Shown in pieces: positions 1 through 13,413 of a DNA stretch of 64,000 nucleotides. This stretch comes from Bolinopsis microptera. Taxonomy: Eukaryota; Ctenophora; Tentaculata; Lobata; Bolinopsidae. Below the pieces are notes generated by a model. The model saw only the letters and a program-made list of their open reading frames with translations. It searched no databases and was not told the origin of the DNA. The position numbers were made by a program, and so were the translations under genes. The stretch lies in contig NC_087072.1 of NCBI RefSeq assembly GCF_026151205.1, positions 25,077,799-25,141,798 on the forward strand, in the 5' to 3' direction. Position 1 is the first letter of the stretch; each line of letters opens with the position of its first letter.

Positions 1-316
1 GAACAGTTTAATTAAATAGAAATACTAAAATCTATATATACAACAAATACTTAATCAAACAAGCAACTGTAAGACAATTCAGATGCATCAAAAAGTCCAA
101 GACATAGGCAAGAGAGTGAACCATATAGCATTTCATCATCTTGCCAAACAAAATTCCAGAAATTAAAAGTAAACTCGACAGTATGCTCAAAGCTGTTAAA
201 TATTCTAGAGTTCAAATTATTACTTAAAAATTGATCGGAAAAACAAAAAACAGTAGTTTGAAATGAAACAGAAGTCACTTCACAAGCTATTGAGGGTAGG
301 TGGAACTCATTCCGTT

Positions 317-3300
317 TCAATCAAAGAAATCGTCTTCATCCTCCACTGGAGGAGACACTACAGCATCATCTTTTCTCGCACTAGATCTCGTCACCCGTCT
401 CTGTAAGTGATTTTAAGTTACAGATTAAACCCTGGTTTTCGTAATCTGGCTGCCGGTTTTTGTAATTTGGCTGCCGGTTTTTTAACAGCCCTTTTCTTGA
501 TAACTCTAACCGTCTGGCCTTCTGAATTTATGTACGTGCTTTGTATAGTGTCTGTCGGTGAATCTGTCTGTCTGGAAGCCTACGAATTAAATTTCAGGTA
601 GTTTTCATGTTTAAACTGTATATACTAATAATAATCATACATCATTGTAAAGTTCGAAATACTACTGATATAATATCATAACAATAACATTATTCTAACC
701 TGTTCCGCGGCTTGTCTCTTACTAGACTTCGACTGAAAATATTTTCTAATTATAGAGTGATAATGAAATGAAAAGAAACGTGCTACTGGTCCGTGTTAAA
801 GTGTTAATAAGGGCTTGTAATCACGATTACAGACACTACGCAAATGGGCTTTACGATTTTAAACAAAATACTTTTCAGAAACAGCTTTCTCAGAGTAACC
901 AGAAACTTATAGTCTATTTTCTGCAATTTTCGGATGCTTTCTAATGGCGATGAAAGAACTTTATCAGTGACAATTACCATCTAATGAGCTTTATTTCATG
1001 TTTTAACATGGTAGATTATATATAATCACAGCGGTATGCTTAATCGTAAATCGTGAGTGAAATGCGACGACTCAGGTGAAATTCACACCGCAATGTGCAA
1101 GTTACACCTACATTAAGGCACTCCAAAAGCTGTATTGATAGTCTGGATAATTGTCCTCTGACTCGATTGACCAAGTGGGAGAAGAACTATCAGCTGCCGG
1201 ATTATCCGGCCTAATCCGGTCAACTGACTGAATTACCACCGGATTTTTTTGGGAGGTGCTTGATAGTGCCGCATACCGTGAGTGAAGTTTATTAACTTTA
1301 GATTTTTGTTTATTGTTAGTTTTACCAGATGGAATCCTAGCGGGGAATATCTGAAAAGTGGTGTTAGCAGCCTTTTTACCTCCGTACAAGACTGCTCCGT
1401 TTCGAGATAAGATATCTAATAAGATAAATTCATATAGTGCTAATTATATGTAATGTTATTGTTTTATGCAGATTAAAGTTTTGATCGACTAATAATTGCT
1501 TAGCAACTTAATTCTACAACGCGTCTTTTTGTAACGCGCGTGATAAATAGCGATAGCGATGCAAAAGTGAATATACAATTTTACTACACGCGCTACGTGC
1601 AAGTCTGTAAATTTTGAACTAAAATGGAAGATGCATCAGGTCATTTCTCATTCACTGCGAATGCCACACAGGCAATCTTAACCAAGTCATAGTACACCTG
1701 TTGAAAGGCGAATGATACAACTTTTTAGTCTAAACGACATATTAAGCGATTCTCACCAGCTGACAAATAAATCATCTGCTCAACAACATAATAGATCACT
1801 GAGTACTGTAAGGGTTAACTCCCATGTCACATTTGGAAGTTTAGCACTGCTTTTCTCTTGTCCCATTTCATACTTTCACATTACCAATGTTATGGTAAAC
1901 GAATTGGATGTGCAGCACCCGTAAATTCGAAATGGTACTAATCGAATCAAACTTAGACTACACGCACGCGGTACTGGGGTGATGTTTTCAGTTGAGCAGT
2001 ACGTGTTTTTCAGCTTTACATCTAATTTATGCAGTAAAAGTGTACGATTGTGTTGAATTGTGTTAGAAATGAGAATGCGAGGTAATTAAAACATTGATGT
2101 GTTAATTACAATAACACATCCGTCATTTCTCATGATTAACACGAATGTGCACTGTTTGTATGATGTAAAAATAGATTAGATAATTAATAAGTGAGGATAA
2201 CAGATACACAAATAGAAACAATGTAGATCTGATGTGATTACTGGTGGATGTGGTGAAGCCGTTGTAAAATAATGTAGACAGTAAATAATAACGTGGCTAA
2301 AACAGTTTGCTTATTTTCATGACAAAACAATGACATGACAGAAAATGTTGATAGATCATTCATGTTTTTTATTTTGGTCCGTTGAAGGGTTTATTTGTTT
2401 CGCTTCTCAATGAAACATTTATCAAATTAATCTAACTACAATTTATTGATTAATTGGGCCAGATTTGTGTGATCATAGCTGTCTAATTGGACTGTTGACA
2501 GTAGATGATGGCATAATATTCAACTTTGGTGCTATGATTACACATCGAATTTTGCGATGTAAGCTCTGAAAGTTGCATTGTAGACGGCAATATTATTAAT
2601 AGCATGACCACATTATATGACTTTTAAATGTTTCATCAACGCATGTACAAAGAATTTGACTGATTGTCGAAATATTTGACACTTCCTAATGTTAGCTAAT
2701 GATGGAATTTGCGCAATTTACAATAATATCGTCTGACATTTGACAATTGACAGGTTATAATGCGGCTCAAGACAAAGTTTAATAATAATGAACTTAATTC
2801 TTGTGAATAATGATGACACATATACATTAACACACACGTGCAAGCCTCAAAGTTACTCATTTCTTTCTTCACTGGAAACGAACTACACGCAGATTGAAGC
2901 CGTATAATCTCAGGACTAATTAAGAAGCAGCATAGTGCAGCCGAGAAAAATTAACGCAGTTAGATAACTTAATTTCAGCTGCTATTACTCACTTACATGA
3001 TCACATTTACTGACAGCGTGATCTAAGCTTCATGTTGGTAATATCCTGCACTCCTACTATTATTATTATAGGCCTCACCTAATACTTTGTATTCGCACAT
3101 TGTTAGTCTCGGCGTATCGTCGACAAATGGACCATTTACAGACAAATATCATCTACTTTGTTTGAGATAACATTGAAAACATCATACTTAAGACAAAGGA
3201 AAATGAACAATGAACATGAACATTTCCTAGCGGCTAGCATTCAGCCACATTGAACTATAATTTGTCTCGGCTCATTGTTTTGTGGTACTCACTGCTAAAT

Positions 3301-6300
3301 AGAACTCATCATAATATGACAGTTATACATATTACACAAGCTAAACTGAGGTTAATCACTCAACAACCACAAGTAAATGTTAGACTGTGACTAGAATGTA
3401 ATAATGTATGTAGGGCTACATTCTATAAATTACCATTGTCCTGAGCCTACACCATTCAAACAATGGTTCAGGCCATGGGTACAACTGTAGAAGGGACTAA
3501 ATGGCCAATTTATGGCCCATTTCCAAGGTAATTATAGTCAAGGTTACCGTTACCAAGGGTAACGGTATAATATACTATTTCATTTCCTGCTATCTATACC
3601 TAGAATTTAAAGTTGAGTAGAAATAACTTATTATATAGTAGTTGCAGTGGTGCTACACCTGTACGGAATGTATAAGCAATGTTATGTGACATTTTATACA
3701 AGAGTGATGTATAAAGTTATCGAATCAGCAGAGAAAACTTTTAAATTTGCAATTACATGCTTCACATAACAATCTGTGTAGATGACTGCTGATTTAACAA
3801 TCTTTGCTAAAAAACTAAAACTTCAAAGAAGCACATCACTTTACAACATGCACAACACATTGAAAAATCCGAATTAAAGTTGTTTTTTAAGATTTCCAAT
3901 TTCCCCAATTTCTAACATTTCTTCATTTATTTCAGCACACAATCACTAAACATTATTATACAGTTTCTATACATGCATTATTGTACAGTTTCTATACATG
4001 CAGCCTGCACACATGAAAGTAGCCCCCGTGCTCTCACTCACTCGCTGTTGTGGTGTGGTAACTGCCACACTATGTCGACGTGGGGTCACACTCTTTTTCT
4101 AAAATATATTCCAGTCACGTGGCCCGTCTTTCTAGTACTGGCATGCCACGACCAACAAAATAAATTTAGCGAACTAGCTTTCACCACACTATGTCAACAG
4201 TAATTTAACTGAACGTTTTGTTAATTTTAAATTTACAATTTAAGTTTGCCAGAGAAATTATGAAATTATGTTTTGTAAATTTTAAATTTGTAATTTTTAC
4301 ATCCAACACGTACAATTTCTGAATTTTGCGAGTGTTCCTCATTTAAATATAAAACAACGACAACAATTCAAATGTAGTACAGGCTAATTAGGATACCGAT
4401 GTCTTAATTAAACTGCGGTCAGTAATGAGGTTGAATGGCAAATTAAATGCCCTAAATTTGCCCACTACCAATTATCTTGCTGGTTACTTGCTGGTTACTG
4501 CGGTTATTATTCTCAGAAGTAAGACTTCCTTCACACACTAGCACAGTCAGGTGTTACAACCAATCTGTGACATATCCCTCTCACCTTTCAACATTTCAAG
4601 TATAAAATTACAGGGACATTACCAAAATAAAAGTTCATTTTCTCTGTTCTATGCGGTTATAATACATGTCGTGTATAACAATGGCACTGATGTGTATGTA
4701 TAGTTATGTCCTGTGCCTCAAGAGGCTAATCAAGTAGCACTGGCTACACGTGGTTCAGTGAGATCATTATACTATATCCGCGTAGTCAAGAAAACAACAA
4801 TTTCAAGAAAACAAGTGGCCACAACAATAACCCGGTTCAGAGATATTGAAAGTGGCCAATTACTTCGTATTAGAATTGTGATGCTTCAGAAACATGGTTG
4901 CGCAAGATGTGCATTGTCAGGCTTAGAAAACCACACTCTTAAACCTAAATCAGAATATGAAGAGAAAAGGTATATTTTCAACTTTTTACTCACTCTGTAC
5001 CGAACGAAATTTCTCTGTAAAATTCCAAAATTTAATTCTGACTAATTTCTATTATTGAATAGTGAGTCTAACAACTATTTAATAAATAGCCAACTTAATT
5101 AATGGCTAGATTCATTATTATATTTCCTACCCTACGGACTATAACCACATTCAATAAAATACAATATTCGACATTTTTATCTCCTCTAAGAAAATCGGTA
5201 CAGTTATCAGTTCCATAAACAATTGATGTGGTTCTGCAACAAATCACGGACTGTGGTTATAACTCACCGAATTCTCAAGTTCATCATCTGGAGCATAATC
5301 AGGGTCAGATTGGACACCCTCGAGATACTGATCATCTAGAGGATCTCCCAGGGGATGTTGAATCTCGTCGATGGTGGGTGGTGGCATTGACTTGGGTCTG
5401 TTCCCACGGGACTTGTGGGCTCGTCTCCTTTGCCGCGCGGCGCTCTGTTGGATAAATCGTTAGAGTGAGATGACGGAATAAGGTAAATAATAATAATATA
5501 GTAATCAAAATGCCGAGTGTATTCTATAAGTTTCCTGGTATTTAGTCATTGAGGGTGGAGGTCAATGGAAACCTAATGCAATATAAATCGTTTCCTTTAC
5601 TTTTTGATGCATTTTTAATGGTGCATTTAAGTTTCTTGCGATCTGTCAACATATAGGCTCCCCTTTGAGGCGTCTCATTGTGCAAGAATGTTGGTATTTT
5701 TGTATAATGTACGTACCCTTGACATGAAGCCTAATTACCGGTTTGTTTTAACTCAATACGAAACCTTGTTTAGAATGCCTTACGAAAAGAATGTACGCAC
5801 AGTAAAAAGTTCGTAATACTGTAATAGAAATGTCAAAGTCTAAAGTGAAGTCATAATTTCTCCGCTGACTGCGAAAATCAGGTTTATTTTACGTGAGTTT
5901 GGGACATGGGGGGACGTTAAGAATGGTAACGTTGATGGCAACCATCACGAAACATTTTAACAGTATGTGTCAGGGAGGCAAGGTGAGTACCCGCTAAATA
6001 TTTGTCGGTTAAATCCCAAAGGAATTAAGCTGTGACTGCGATGACTTTCATAGCTTCAATAGCTTGCATATTTAGAAAATACCTTCGAAAGATTTTGCGA
6101 ACGTGGGAACCGAGAAGATCGAAATTAGAGATTGTTGGGGCATGATTATCAGTTCAATCTGACCAATACAGTGCGGAATTTTTGACTTATCAAACGGTAA
6201 ATTGGTCATACCAATTACTGGAATATCTCATGCCCTGAAATAAAAACCATGGCACATGCTGTTTTTGTACCCGGCTGTGTTGCTGATTATATGATTTGTA

Positions 6301-9063
6301 ATGCTAATGTAACCTGAGGCGGAGGTTCAAACTCCTCGTACTCTTGCAGCTCGAATACATTCTCGTCTGTATACTGTGAGTAGGGTTCAGCTGAGTTGGT
6401 GGTGGTGTGAGTGATGTGTTGTTGTGGTGATGTGATCACGTGTTGTGGGGCGCCCGTCATGTGATCCCCTGAGTACACCACGTTACTGGACAGCACGTGT
6501 ACAGGATTCCCGTTCTCATCCTCCAACACGATCTGTGGGGAAAAACCAACTTAAACACAAGGAAATATTTTGAATCCCATTATCTAAAACCTACTTGGTC
6601 AGGGTGAAGGTTATCCCCATCAACATCAGCTGAGAGCTCGACAAACTCATCGTCCATTTCGAACATCTGCGAATCCACTCTATAGAGTCTGCCGAACTGG
6701 TCATCTTGAGGGAACTGGGCGTTTTGAGGAGGAGCCGAACTGCGGCTCATTCTCTCTGATTCTCTGCCATCAGTTTGGACAGTGGGCCCGGTCTGTTTTA
6801 GCGATAATCGTAAGATTCGTAATTTGGGTTAAAAGTTATATATAACCAAAAACAGGGCCTGAAACTCTGTAACTCGACGCAGTGGTTTGGTTCTACAAAT
6901 TGTGGTAAGATTACAAAATATATCAGATGTCAGTTTGAAGTCATTAGAAGAGAGCACAATTGAATGAACTGTGCCCTGTGTCGGTCCTCAACATTTCTTA
7001 TTAAATTAAAACTTACTTAGTAAGGGTAAATTTTACAACAGGTCTGTGGTTAGCTGCAATGAAAATTGAATGTGCTCGGCAAGTTGGCCAGAGGCAACCC
7101 TATAGGTTGTAATCCTTGTAAGTTTACAGATTTACAGTGAGAATGATAGTAGGACTTGGATTACTTACATTATTTTGCATGTACTGTCGCTGCATCTGAT
7201 CGGCTATCATAACTTGTCCCTGCGGAGATTTACGCTAAAGGGATCAGTAACTTCAAGTTCACATCTAAATACTATTAAGTAATAACTAATAATGTTATTT
7301 AAGGCATTCAATCGAGGGAACAATTTCTTCCTTTTATGCACATGACCCATAACAAATCTCTGTCTGGCTAGAGAAGGATAATAACGTACGCGTACCCTGA
7401 ATACAGCTTCCATGAGGGTTCTACTAAAGTTCTGCATTGCGAGTCTGGCGTACTGGGAGGTGTAATCGTACCCTCGCTCCTTGATGTTGGCTATCGTCTT
7501 GTCTATTTTCTGAAAAATGTATGTTGCATTTTTACAACGATTGTTATGATAACAGCATCCTTTCATAGTGCCATTTATTATGACACGTGATTAAAAGATT
7601 AATTTTTAAGTTATAAATAACAAGTCTAAGCTTTTCTACTTCCAGAAGTTATTACGACTAGGAAGTGACAGAAACTAGTCATCACCCGCTTCACCTCAAG
7701 TTTACAAAGTATGTACAGAAGATATATTATATTGTTACCTCTTCATTTCGTCTCAGTGTGGGATGTAGCACTTTCTTGTAGAGATAAGTTGACCCCTGAG
7801 AAGATATGTACATCAACACCGTGTTATATAATAATATAATTTAGCTCCTCTGGCACGTGCCTGTTATATAATATCGACTATTCAAATTAACTAATAGACG
7901 CTAATCTGTAACTATGATAAATATTCTCCTTCCATCAACACAACACGACCGTTTAACGTTGGATAGTTGGTTGAGCAAGAGGAAAGATCACATAAAGAAT
8001 GCAGAACATATCAGCACGTCATTTCGTTAATAGGTCTCTGGTCTGCTAAGTTATATACAGGATTGCCCAGAATAGTACTAAAATTTCCAGTTTCTCCACT
8101 GCACTTTCAGGGAAAACTAAAAGTAAAGTGGAGAAAGTGAAACTTGGGTTGTTGTTGTGCAGTTAAAACTGTGAGCTGTGTTGAACAAGAGAAAACACTT
8201 ACCCTGGTTGCGGGGGAAACCAGCCAGATAATGAAGAGAGTTTTAAATAGATAATATCCCGGGAACCAAGATATGAAGATGTCAGTGAAGAGGGTGAGGG
8301 CGTTGAAGAACGCAAAGACAATCCAGTACATCATCCATTTCACCTGGTAGATTGGGAGAATGAGGGCAATGACTATAAATGGCATTGATCTAAAACATGG
8401 TACTAGGCAGTGTAGTGTTCCCAAAGCTGCTTTCAGTAAATTTACTTGCAAATTACATTCCACACGAATACTTGTATGATTGCCCTTTAATAATGCCCCT
8501 TTAAAACCAACTTAAATGTTAATTATAACTCACATATTCTCTGGTATTCTTAGTTTTTACAGCTTTGTAGGAGGAGTAGGCTGGGTAGAGAGTTCCAGCA
8601 GAAATGCTGAAGAAAGGAGAATACGAATGAACTTATGCAGATATAGTGATGATAATATTGCACAGCACATTAAAACAGGCAAGAAAATGTGAATTAAAGT
8701 GGATATAATTGAAAACGGTTAAATAATAAATAATAAATAAATTTTAACATTTATTACACGCTTCTACATTAAAATATACCCAACAAAGATGTACATTTAA
8801 GTCATTCAAGCGAGATAAATACCAAACATAAGAGTTGGGTGTGTGTTTGCGGATAGTTTCTTATTCAAAGAATCATTCACATATCATGTATGTCATTTTT
8901 CCTCCGCATGCTATTTTATACATAGCTAGGCTGTTGCATAGAACTTACAGCAAACTATTTCAAACCCCTTTACCCTAAAGTAAGCTGGCTCATTTAATCC
9001 GAACAATCCGAAACACAATAAAATATGTACTTACAGGACAAGGCCTCCAAATAGGTCAGACAT
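317..9063 (-). CDS. REEP: REEP1-4-type receptor expression-enhancing protein, nine coding exons
   Basis: Coding exons, in transcription order: 9063-9035, 8606-8534, 8343-8203, 7795-7739, 7509-7396, 7219-7169, 6792-6595, 6532-6314, 5444-5268, 400-317. The first nine are contiguous in frame and the last carries the stop; all junctions are GT-AG and phases agree, giving about 380 residues. The N-terminal 120 residues match the TB2/DP1/HVA22 domain: two hydrophobic hairpins, with the diagnostic stretches [24 protein letters not shown] and [17 protein letters not shown]1-4 proteins shape tubular ER and bind microtubules; that role is inferred from family membership. The tail (residues about 155-380) is acidic, rich in Q, S and P, and ends RRVTRSSAR then EDEDDFFD. 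Vertebrate REEP1-4 are about 200-257 residues, so this tail is unusually long. The start ATG at 9063 lies just before the first hairpin. The 4.87 kb last intron is the least certain part and may hide further exons. Confidence 0.88.
401..5267 (-). other. Large last intron of the REEP gene
   Basis: Intron bounded by GTGAGT (5267-5262) and TTACAG (406-401). Apart from the candidate exon at 1108-1350 I see only AT-rich unique sequence. A perfect 10-bp stem with a 3-nt loop lies at 3545-3567 (TACCGTTACC). A plus-strand 110-codon open frame at 4713-5045 has no ATG at its start and no recognisable motif, so it is not called as a gene. Confidence 0.6.
1108..1350 (-). CDS. Possible alternative terminal exon of the REEP gene
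   Basis: Inside the 4.87 kb last REEP intron. A phase-0 acceptor (CTTTTCAG, exon begins at 1350) opens an 80-codon frame to TAG at 1108, reading [10 protein letters not shown] near its start and [10 protein letters not shown] at its end. REEP exon 9 also ends in phase 0, so it could splice here or to 400-317, giving two different C termini. A GTAGGT donor-like site lies at the stop codon, but it leaves phase 2 and does not join the 317-400 exon in frame. Composition looks protein-like but I recognise no domain. It could be a chance frame. Confidence 0.3.
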   Translation of the reverse strand: MFPARIPSGKTNNKQKSKVNKLHSRYAALSSTSQKNPVVIQSVDRIRPDNPAADSSSPTWSIESEDNYPDYQYSFWSALM

Positions 9064-9865
9064 CTCTGCTACTCAACTGATTTCACATAAGCTACATCTG
9101 AAAACAAGTAATGAGTGATTACAGTTTAAATGGTATTTATAATGATGCTGTGAGGATATTCGAGACTGGTAAAACAGCTAGTTCAGGAAACTGTAGCCTG
9201 TAGGACCAAACATGGTATTCTTTTTGTTCTAATATGCATCATCAATATAATTGATATCAGAATCTAAATGAATACTCAAAGTCTTGAACTTGAAAAGGAA
9301 ATTTGATCAAGGTAGCTATAGTATAGATATGTAAGAAATGTTATTAGCAATGATCAATATAAAAATTACAGCTGAGGTTGTCTAATTTGTGAAAATTTAT
9401 AAAATCGATTAAGGTTTCTCATTTTCTACCTCACCCATCCCATTTATTTTTTTTATTTGAAAATTCAATTAATCATTATATATATAAATCAAGCGTTACA
9501 TTTCAGCCATGCAAAATTACAATGACATATTTTGATATACTAAATGATAAATGGTACTGCAATATAAGTTGCTTAATGTTTGGCCGGATGACAACTAACG
9601 AGAAAAATAAACTTGATTATATAATAATTAATTCGGCTGAACCAACACATAGCAAGAGCCACATTAACGTTGGGGCCATCTACCAAATTTGAATGACAAA
9701 CATTAACAAGAAATCAAACATATCATAAATAATTATAAGGATTTTGTTCATTACAATTCCGTCACAACTGATAAAGAAAAAAGAAAAGGACAAGCAGATA
9801 GGAAATTGGACGGACAGAATTGTAACCAACAAAAATAAATTTCTGAGACTCATAAGAGTGATGAG
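9064..9865. other. REEP upstream region merging into LINE 3' flank
   Basis: No gene seen. The first part is the 5' flank of REEP; from about 9600 to 9865 the minus strand continues the 3' untranslated part of the LINE. The LINE therefore sits within 1 kb upstream of the REEP start codon. Confidence 0.5.
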
Positions 9866-11200
9866 CTAATCTGGCCAGACTGTATCGGCAGCCCAGAGGT
9901 ACTTGATCAGTTTGGCCTTAAAAGTAGAAATCCGCTCTGACTGCCGGATACATACTGGTAGACTATTCCATTTCAGCATAGATCTATGAAAAAAGCTATT
10001 TCGGAAGGCATCCGAGCAGGGCACAGTGGTACTCATGTATGTTGAAGTATCCGACATATCAATTATTTGGGCATTGTGCCTAGTGTATCGGGTGCCCTCT
10101 GGACGGCATAGGACTATATATGTAGGGAGCGAAACTGGAATTATGCTATTCACTATTTTATAGAAGGTCATAAGATCGTTATAAATAAACTTCTGTTTAA
10201 CAGGGAGAATATTTAGTTTCTTTTGCTCTGTAGCAAGTTTATCGTCATTATAACTGGAGTAAGGTTCACCATTGATCCATTTAATAGCCCTCTTTTGGAT
10301 AGCAACAAACTGTTGAAGATGAGTTGCAGATTGAGGGGACCATATGACAGAACAATGTTCAAATATAGACCTAATTAACGCTAAATAGAACGATCTTTTC
10401 TGCCTTTTATCAGTAGTGAAATGACATGTTCTCTTAAGTAGTCCAAGTCTAGAGGTAGCTTTGGAAACAAGCGCTTTACATTGTGCACCCCAATTAAACC
10501 TGGAGTTTATTGCGACTCCTAAATCTGACTGAGAGGGCACAAAGTCAATATCACTTCCAGAAAGTTTATAAAAGAAGGTATTGAATGGCAAGTTATCCAG
10601 CACGTTTCTTTGCAGGGACACAGAGAGGGCTTTGCACTTTTGTGGGTGGAACTTCATTCGATTTCTCACTGACCAATCATATAATCTGTTGATGTCATTT
10701 TGGATTATGTGATGGTCAGGGTAACCAAGGATCTCCCTCCAAATTTTAGTGTCATCTGCATAAAGGGCGATATTGGTGCCTTCAGAGACACAGGAGAACA
10801 TGTCATTTATAAATATTACAAACAATAAAGGGCCAAGTATAGAACCTTGAGGGACACCAGACCGAACTGGTAGAGAAGAAGACGTTTGGCCTCCTATCAC
10901 TACTTGTTGTTGTCGCCCCTCAAGATAGGACTTAATAAATTTAAGCATTAGTCCATCGACATTAAAAATATTCTTTAATTTACTTAAAATGAGGTCATGC
11001 GAAACACTATCAAAGGCTTTCGCAAAATCAAAATATATTATATCAGTCCTGGACCTGTTATTCAATGCAAGTGCAAGAAACAATCATCACGAAAATCTAT
11101 GTCAATGCCATAATCGCTCTCTTGAGAAAACTGCTCATAAAAATATTCGTTAAAAAGGGCAGCTTGATCAGATGGATTGTATACTACATATTTCAGTAAA
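9866..11200 (-). mobile_element. Truncated non-LTR retrotransposon, reverse transcriptase fragment (jockey/CR1-like)
   Basis: The minus strand carries a 405-codon stop-free frame (11083-9866) typical of a LINE reverse transcriptase. It shows IIYFDFAKAFDSVSH, then SGVPQGSILGPLLF, then the catalytic YADD box (ALYADDTKIW), then the GLLKRTC and FEHC blocks of the thumb region, and a natural C terminus ending VWPD. Upstream, 11194-11080 encodes an earlier part of the same protein (NEYFYEQFSQESDYGIDIDF) but in another frame; the two pieces abut with roughly 100 or more residues of the N-terminal RT domain missing between them, an estimate from the usual family spacing. No endonuclease domain is present. 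The element is 5' truncated and internally deleted, hence dead, although the remaining frame is unbroken, which suggests it is young. Confidence 0.88.
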
Positions 11201-12142
11201 TCCTTTAATTATTATCCAGGTACATATAATGGAGAAGGGCCCAAATGGCAGCTCAATAAGTTCTTTGACATCTGTACAACAATAAGTTGCAACATACATG
11301 GGTAGATCGAGAACAGATTCAAATCATGTGAAACATCTCAATAAAACTGTGCAAATACGATTACAAAACATAGCATCAAGTTTAAATTTTTTTAACACAC
11401 ACTACAGTTATAGTTTATAATATATTTATTTATTAATATTTACACCACTTGGCGGTTCAGATTTCGGGACCTAAAGTTCTTATTCCTTCAACAAAGTTTC
11501 AATGGTATATCTCTATATCTTTTGTGGAAAGTTGTGTTAAAATTGATGACGTGGTGTCAGTAAAATGGCAACAGATATGTAATATATACTGTCTTGCTTA
11601 ATATATAGTAAGATGTAAAACTAACCCTCGATTAATCAGACCTCCTGGAAATTAAAAATTTACCGTTAAACGAACAATACAGTTATTTATGTCACAATAG
11701 TGCCACGTGATTGTGTCATAAATGAACGCTCTGCCCGCGATGGAAAAGAATAACAGAGCTTTTATCTCTCATTTTCATGTGGAATATGTTACATACAGCG
11801 AAAGCTTGGGAGATCACAACTAATTAGTATATATTGTCCTGCTTTATACATAGTAAGATTTTAAAACCTCCGAATTCGTCAAACACCAACTAAATTTGTT
11901 GTGATGAAGCACAAATAAGCACATTTCAACTTTAAACATATGATTCATCATTTTAAGTATAATCCCAGTGTGGTAAGACCCATTTCAACAGCGTGTATAT
12001 TTGATATTGATCAAATAAAAGCGCGCTAGCTGCTAGCATACTTGTATCATTTAATTTTAAATCAAATTTATTCGGATATATATTTATTGATTATGAATTG
12101 AAACATTGAATTGGTGATGAATAATGAAATTGTCTTTTCTCA
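11201..12142. other. No gene seen
   Basis: AT-rich non-coding sequence. Two similar stretches at about 11575-11615 and 11828-11858 both read as a tail of atatattgtcctgct type followed by a tagtaagat run, suggesting an old repeat. Confidence 0.4.
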
Positions 12143-12708
12143 TTAAAATGTAGCTGAGGCACCTGAAAGCAAGTAGACCGAAGTGACTATTCTCAGTAAA
12201 GGTGCATCAACTTCCCAGTGACGAAGGGCCCTGCTGACCCCGCTGTGCAGGGGGAGGGGGGGGGGCGCCGTCTTAGGGGGGCGCCAAATCGTCGTTTGAA
12301 TGTGGGAAAATTTCGAAAACTTAACTAGAGTACTAGCAAAACTGCGCATTTTGCTCTAAATCACTTTTTTAGAGATTTTACCGGCGTATCCTCTAAAATC
12401 GCCTAATTTTGTTCAATTAAAGGGAGGGGCACCAAAAGGGGAGGGGGCGCCAACAGGTGGGCGCCTTTTTCGGCGGGGGGCACCAACAGGCAACGTTACG
12501 CCACTGCAACTTCCCTGAGGAATAAAACGGCTTGTTGGGAGTGAAGGTACATAATGGCCAGATTCTGACTTATGGAGCTGCTGCTGAGCACATTATACCG
12601 TTTAAATTTAGAGCACAGTGTTTCAATCTGAAGCTGACTCAAATTTCGATGCACTAAGTCAGCCATTAGGATAATGCGATCCACGGTCCACCATGCCAAC
12701 AGCTGCAG
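12143..12708 (-). pseudogene. Open frame (possible terminal exon) interrupted by a hAT-type MITE
   Basis: Minus-strand frame after a CTGCAG acceptor at about 12709. It runs about 64 codons (LLAWWTVDRIILMADLVHR near its start) to position 12507, where a MITE begins. If the MITE and one target copy (12208-12506) are ignored, the frame continues without a break from 12207 to a stop at 12143 (ending LLSGASATF). With the MITE present the frame stops after three codons read from the element end (AVA, then TAA). The exact resumption of frame across the insertion suggests the frame was coding when the element arrived, but at about 86 codons it could also be chance. Product not recognised. Confidence 0.4.
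12216..12506. mobile_element. hAT-type MITE with 8-bp target site duplication
   Basis: Ends are CAGTGACG at left and CGCCACTG at right, imperfect 8-bp terminal inverted repeats of the CAGTGGCG type seen in hAT elements. The element is flanked by a perfect 8-bp duplication, CAACTTCC, at 12208-12215 and 12507-12514; 8 bp is the hAT target size. The interior is G-rich, with several GGGGCGCC blocks, and has no coding capacity. Confidence 0.85.
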
Positions 12709-12714
12709 GATCTA

Positions 12715-13413
12715 ACCATCACGTGAGATCAACAGATTACCTCATTTAACTGATAAGGTGATTGTTAATCAGCTGCACACTACCAAGTCAGCAGGCGATC
12801 AGACACCCAATCAGCACGTGGAACATTCAATAAATTGCACATTACATTGTGTGATACTTATGAGGGACCAGTAAACAAGCCGATTTCCTCTAAGTGTGAA
12901 TAATGCATATTTACCATGTAGCACGATAACGTCGAGCTGTATGTGGGCCTCCTGTGCATTACAAGAGTGTAAAAAGGACGAAAAATAGGTTATTTCTTAC
13001 TTAAAATGCATATAACTCCTAAAATACCGAATATTTTTTACGACATTTTTTTTTAAATTTCTTACAAGGGGGACCGTTATGTTCAGGTTTTAAAAATTTG
13101 AAAATATTTTCCTTTAACATATTTGAATCTTATGATATTATTACTAAAAGTTTCGTCTCAATGAGTTGATTACGATGCCATGATAATTATTTAACAGCAA
13201 CTGAAATGTTGAAAGTTCTAGACCAAAAACTACAAATTTGTGCGAAAAAAGCAGGCGCGGCAAACAAGCGCCGTACAGCATTTTTAGCGAAAATCGCTAC
13301 AGGGTGGAATTATTTCATTCACATTTTTAGACAACTTTCAGTACAAAATTTATCAAAATCGGAGGAAAAATTTGGTGCCAACTCATGGCAATTATTACGA
13401 AAACTATGTACAT
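12715..13413. other. No confident gene
   Basis: A 73-codon plus-strand frame at 13206-13427 and a 61-codon frame at 13385-13570 overlap the edge of the following repeat and show no domain. Treated as non-coding. Confidence 0.35.

Noticed and set aside
4713-5045. 110-codon plus-strand frame within the REEP intron
   Set aside because: No ATG at the start, no motif, opposite strand to the host gene.
5228-5455. Plus-strand frame of 75 codons
   Set aside because: It is the antisense of REEP exon 9, which has splice sites and matching phase.
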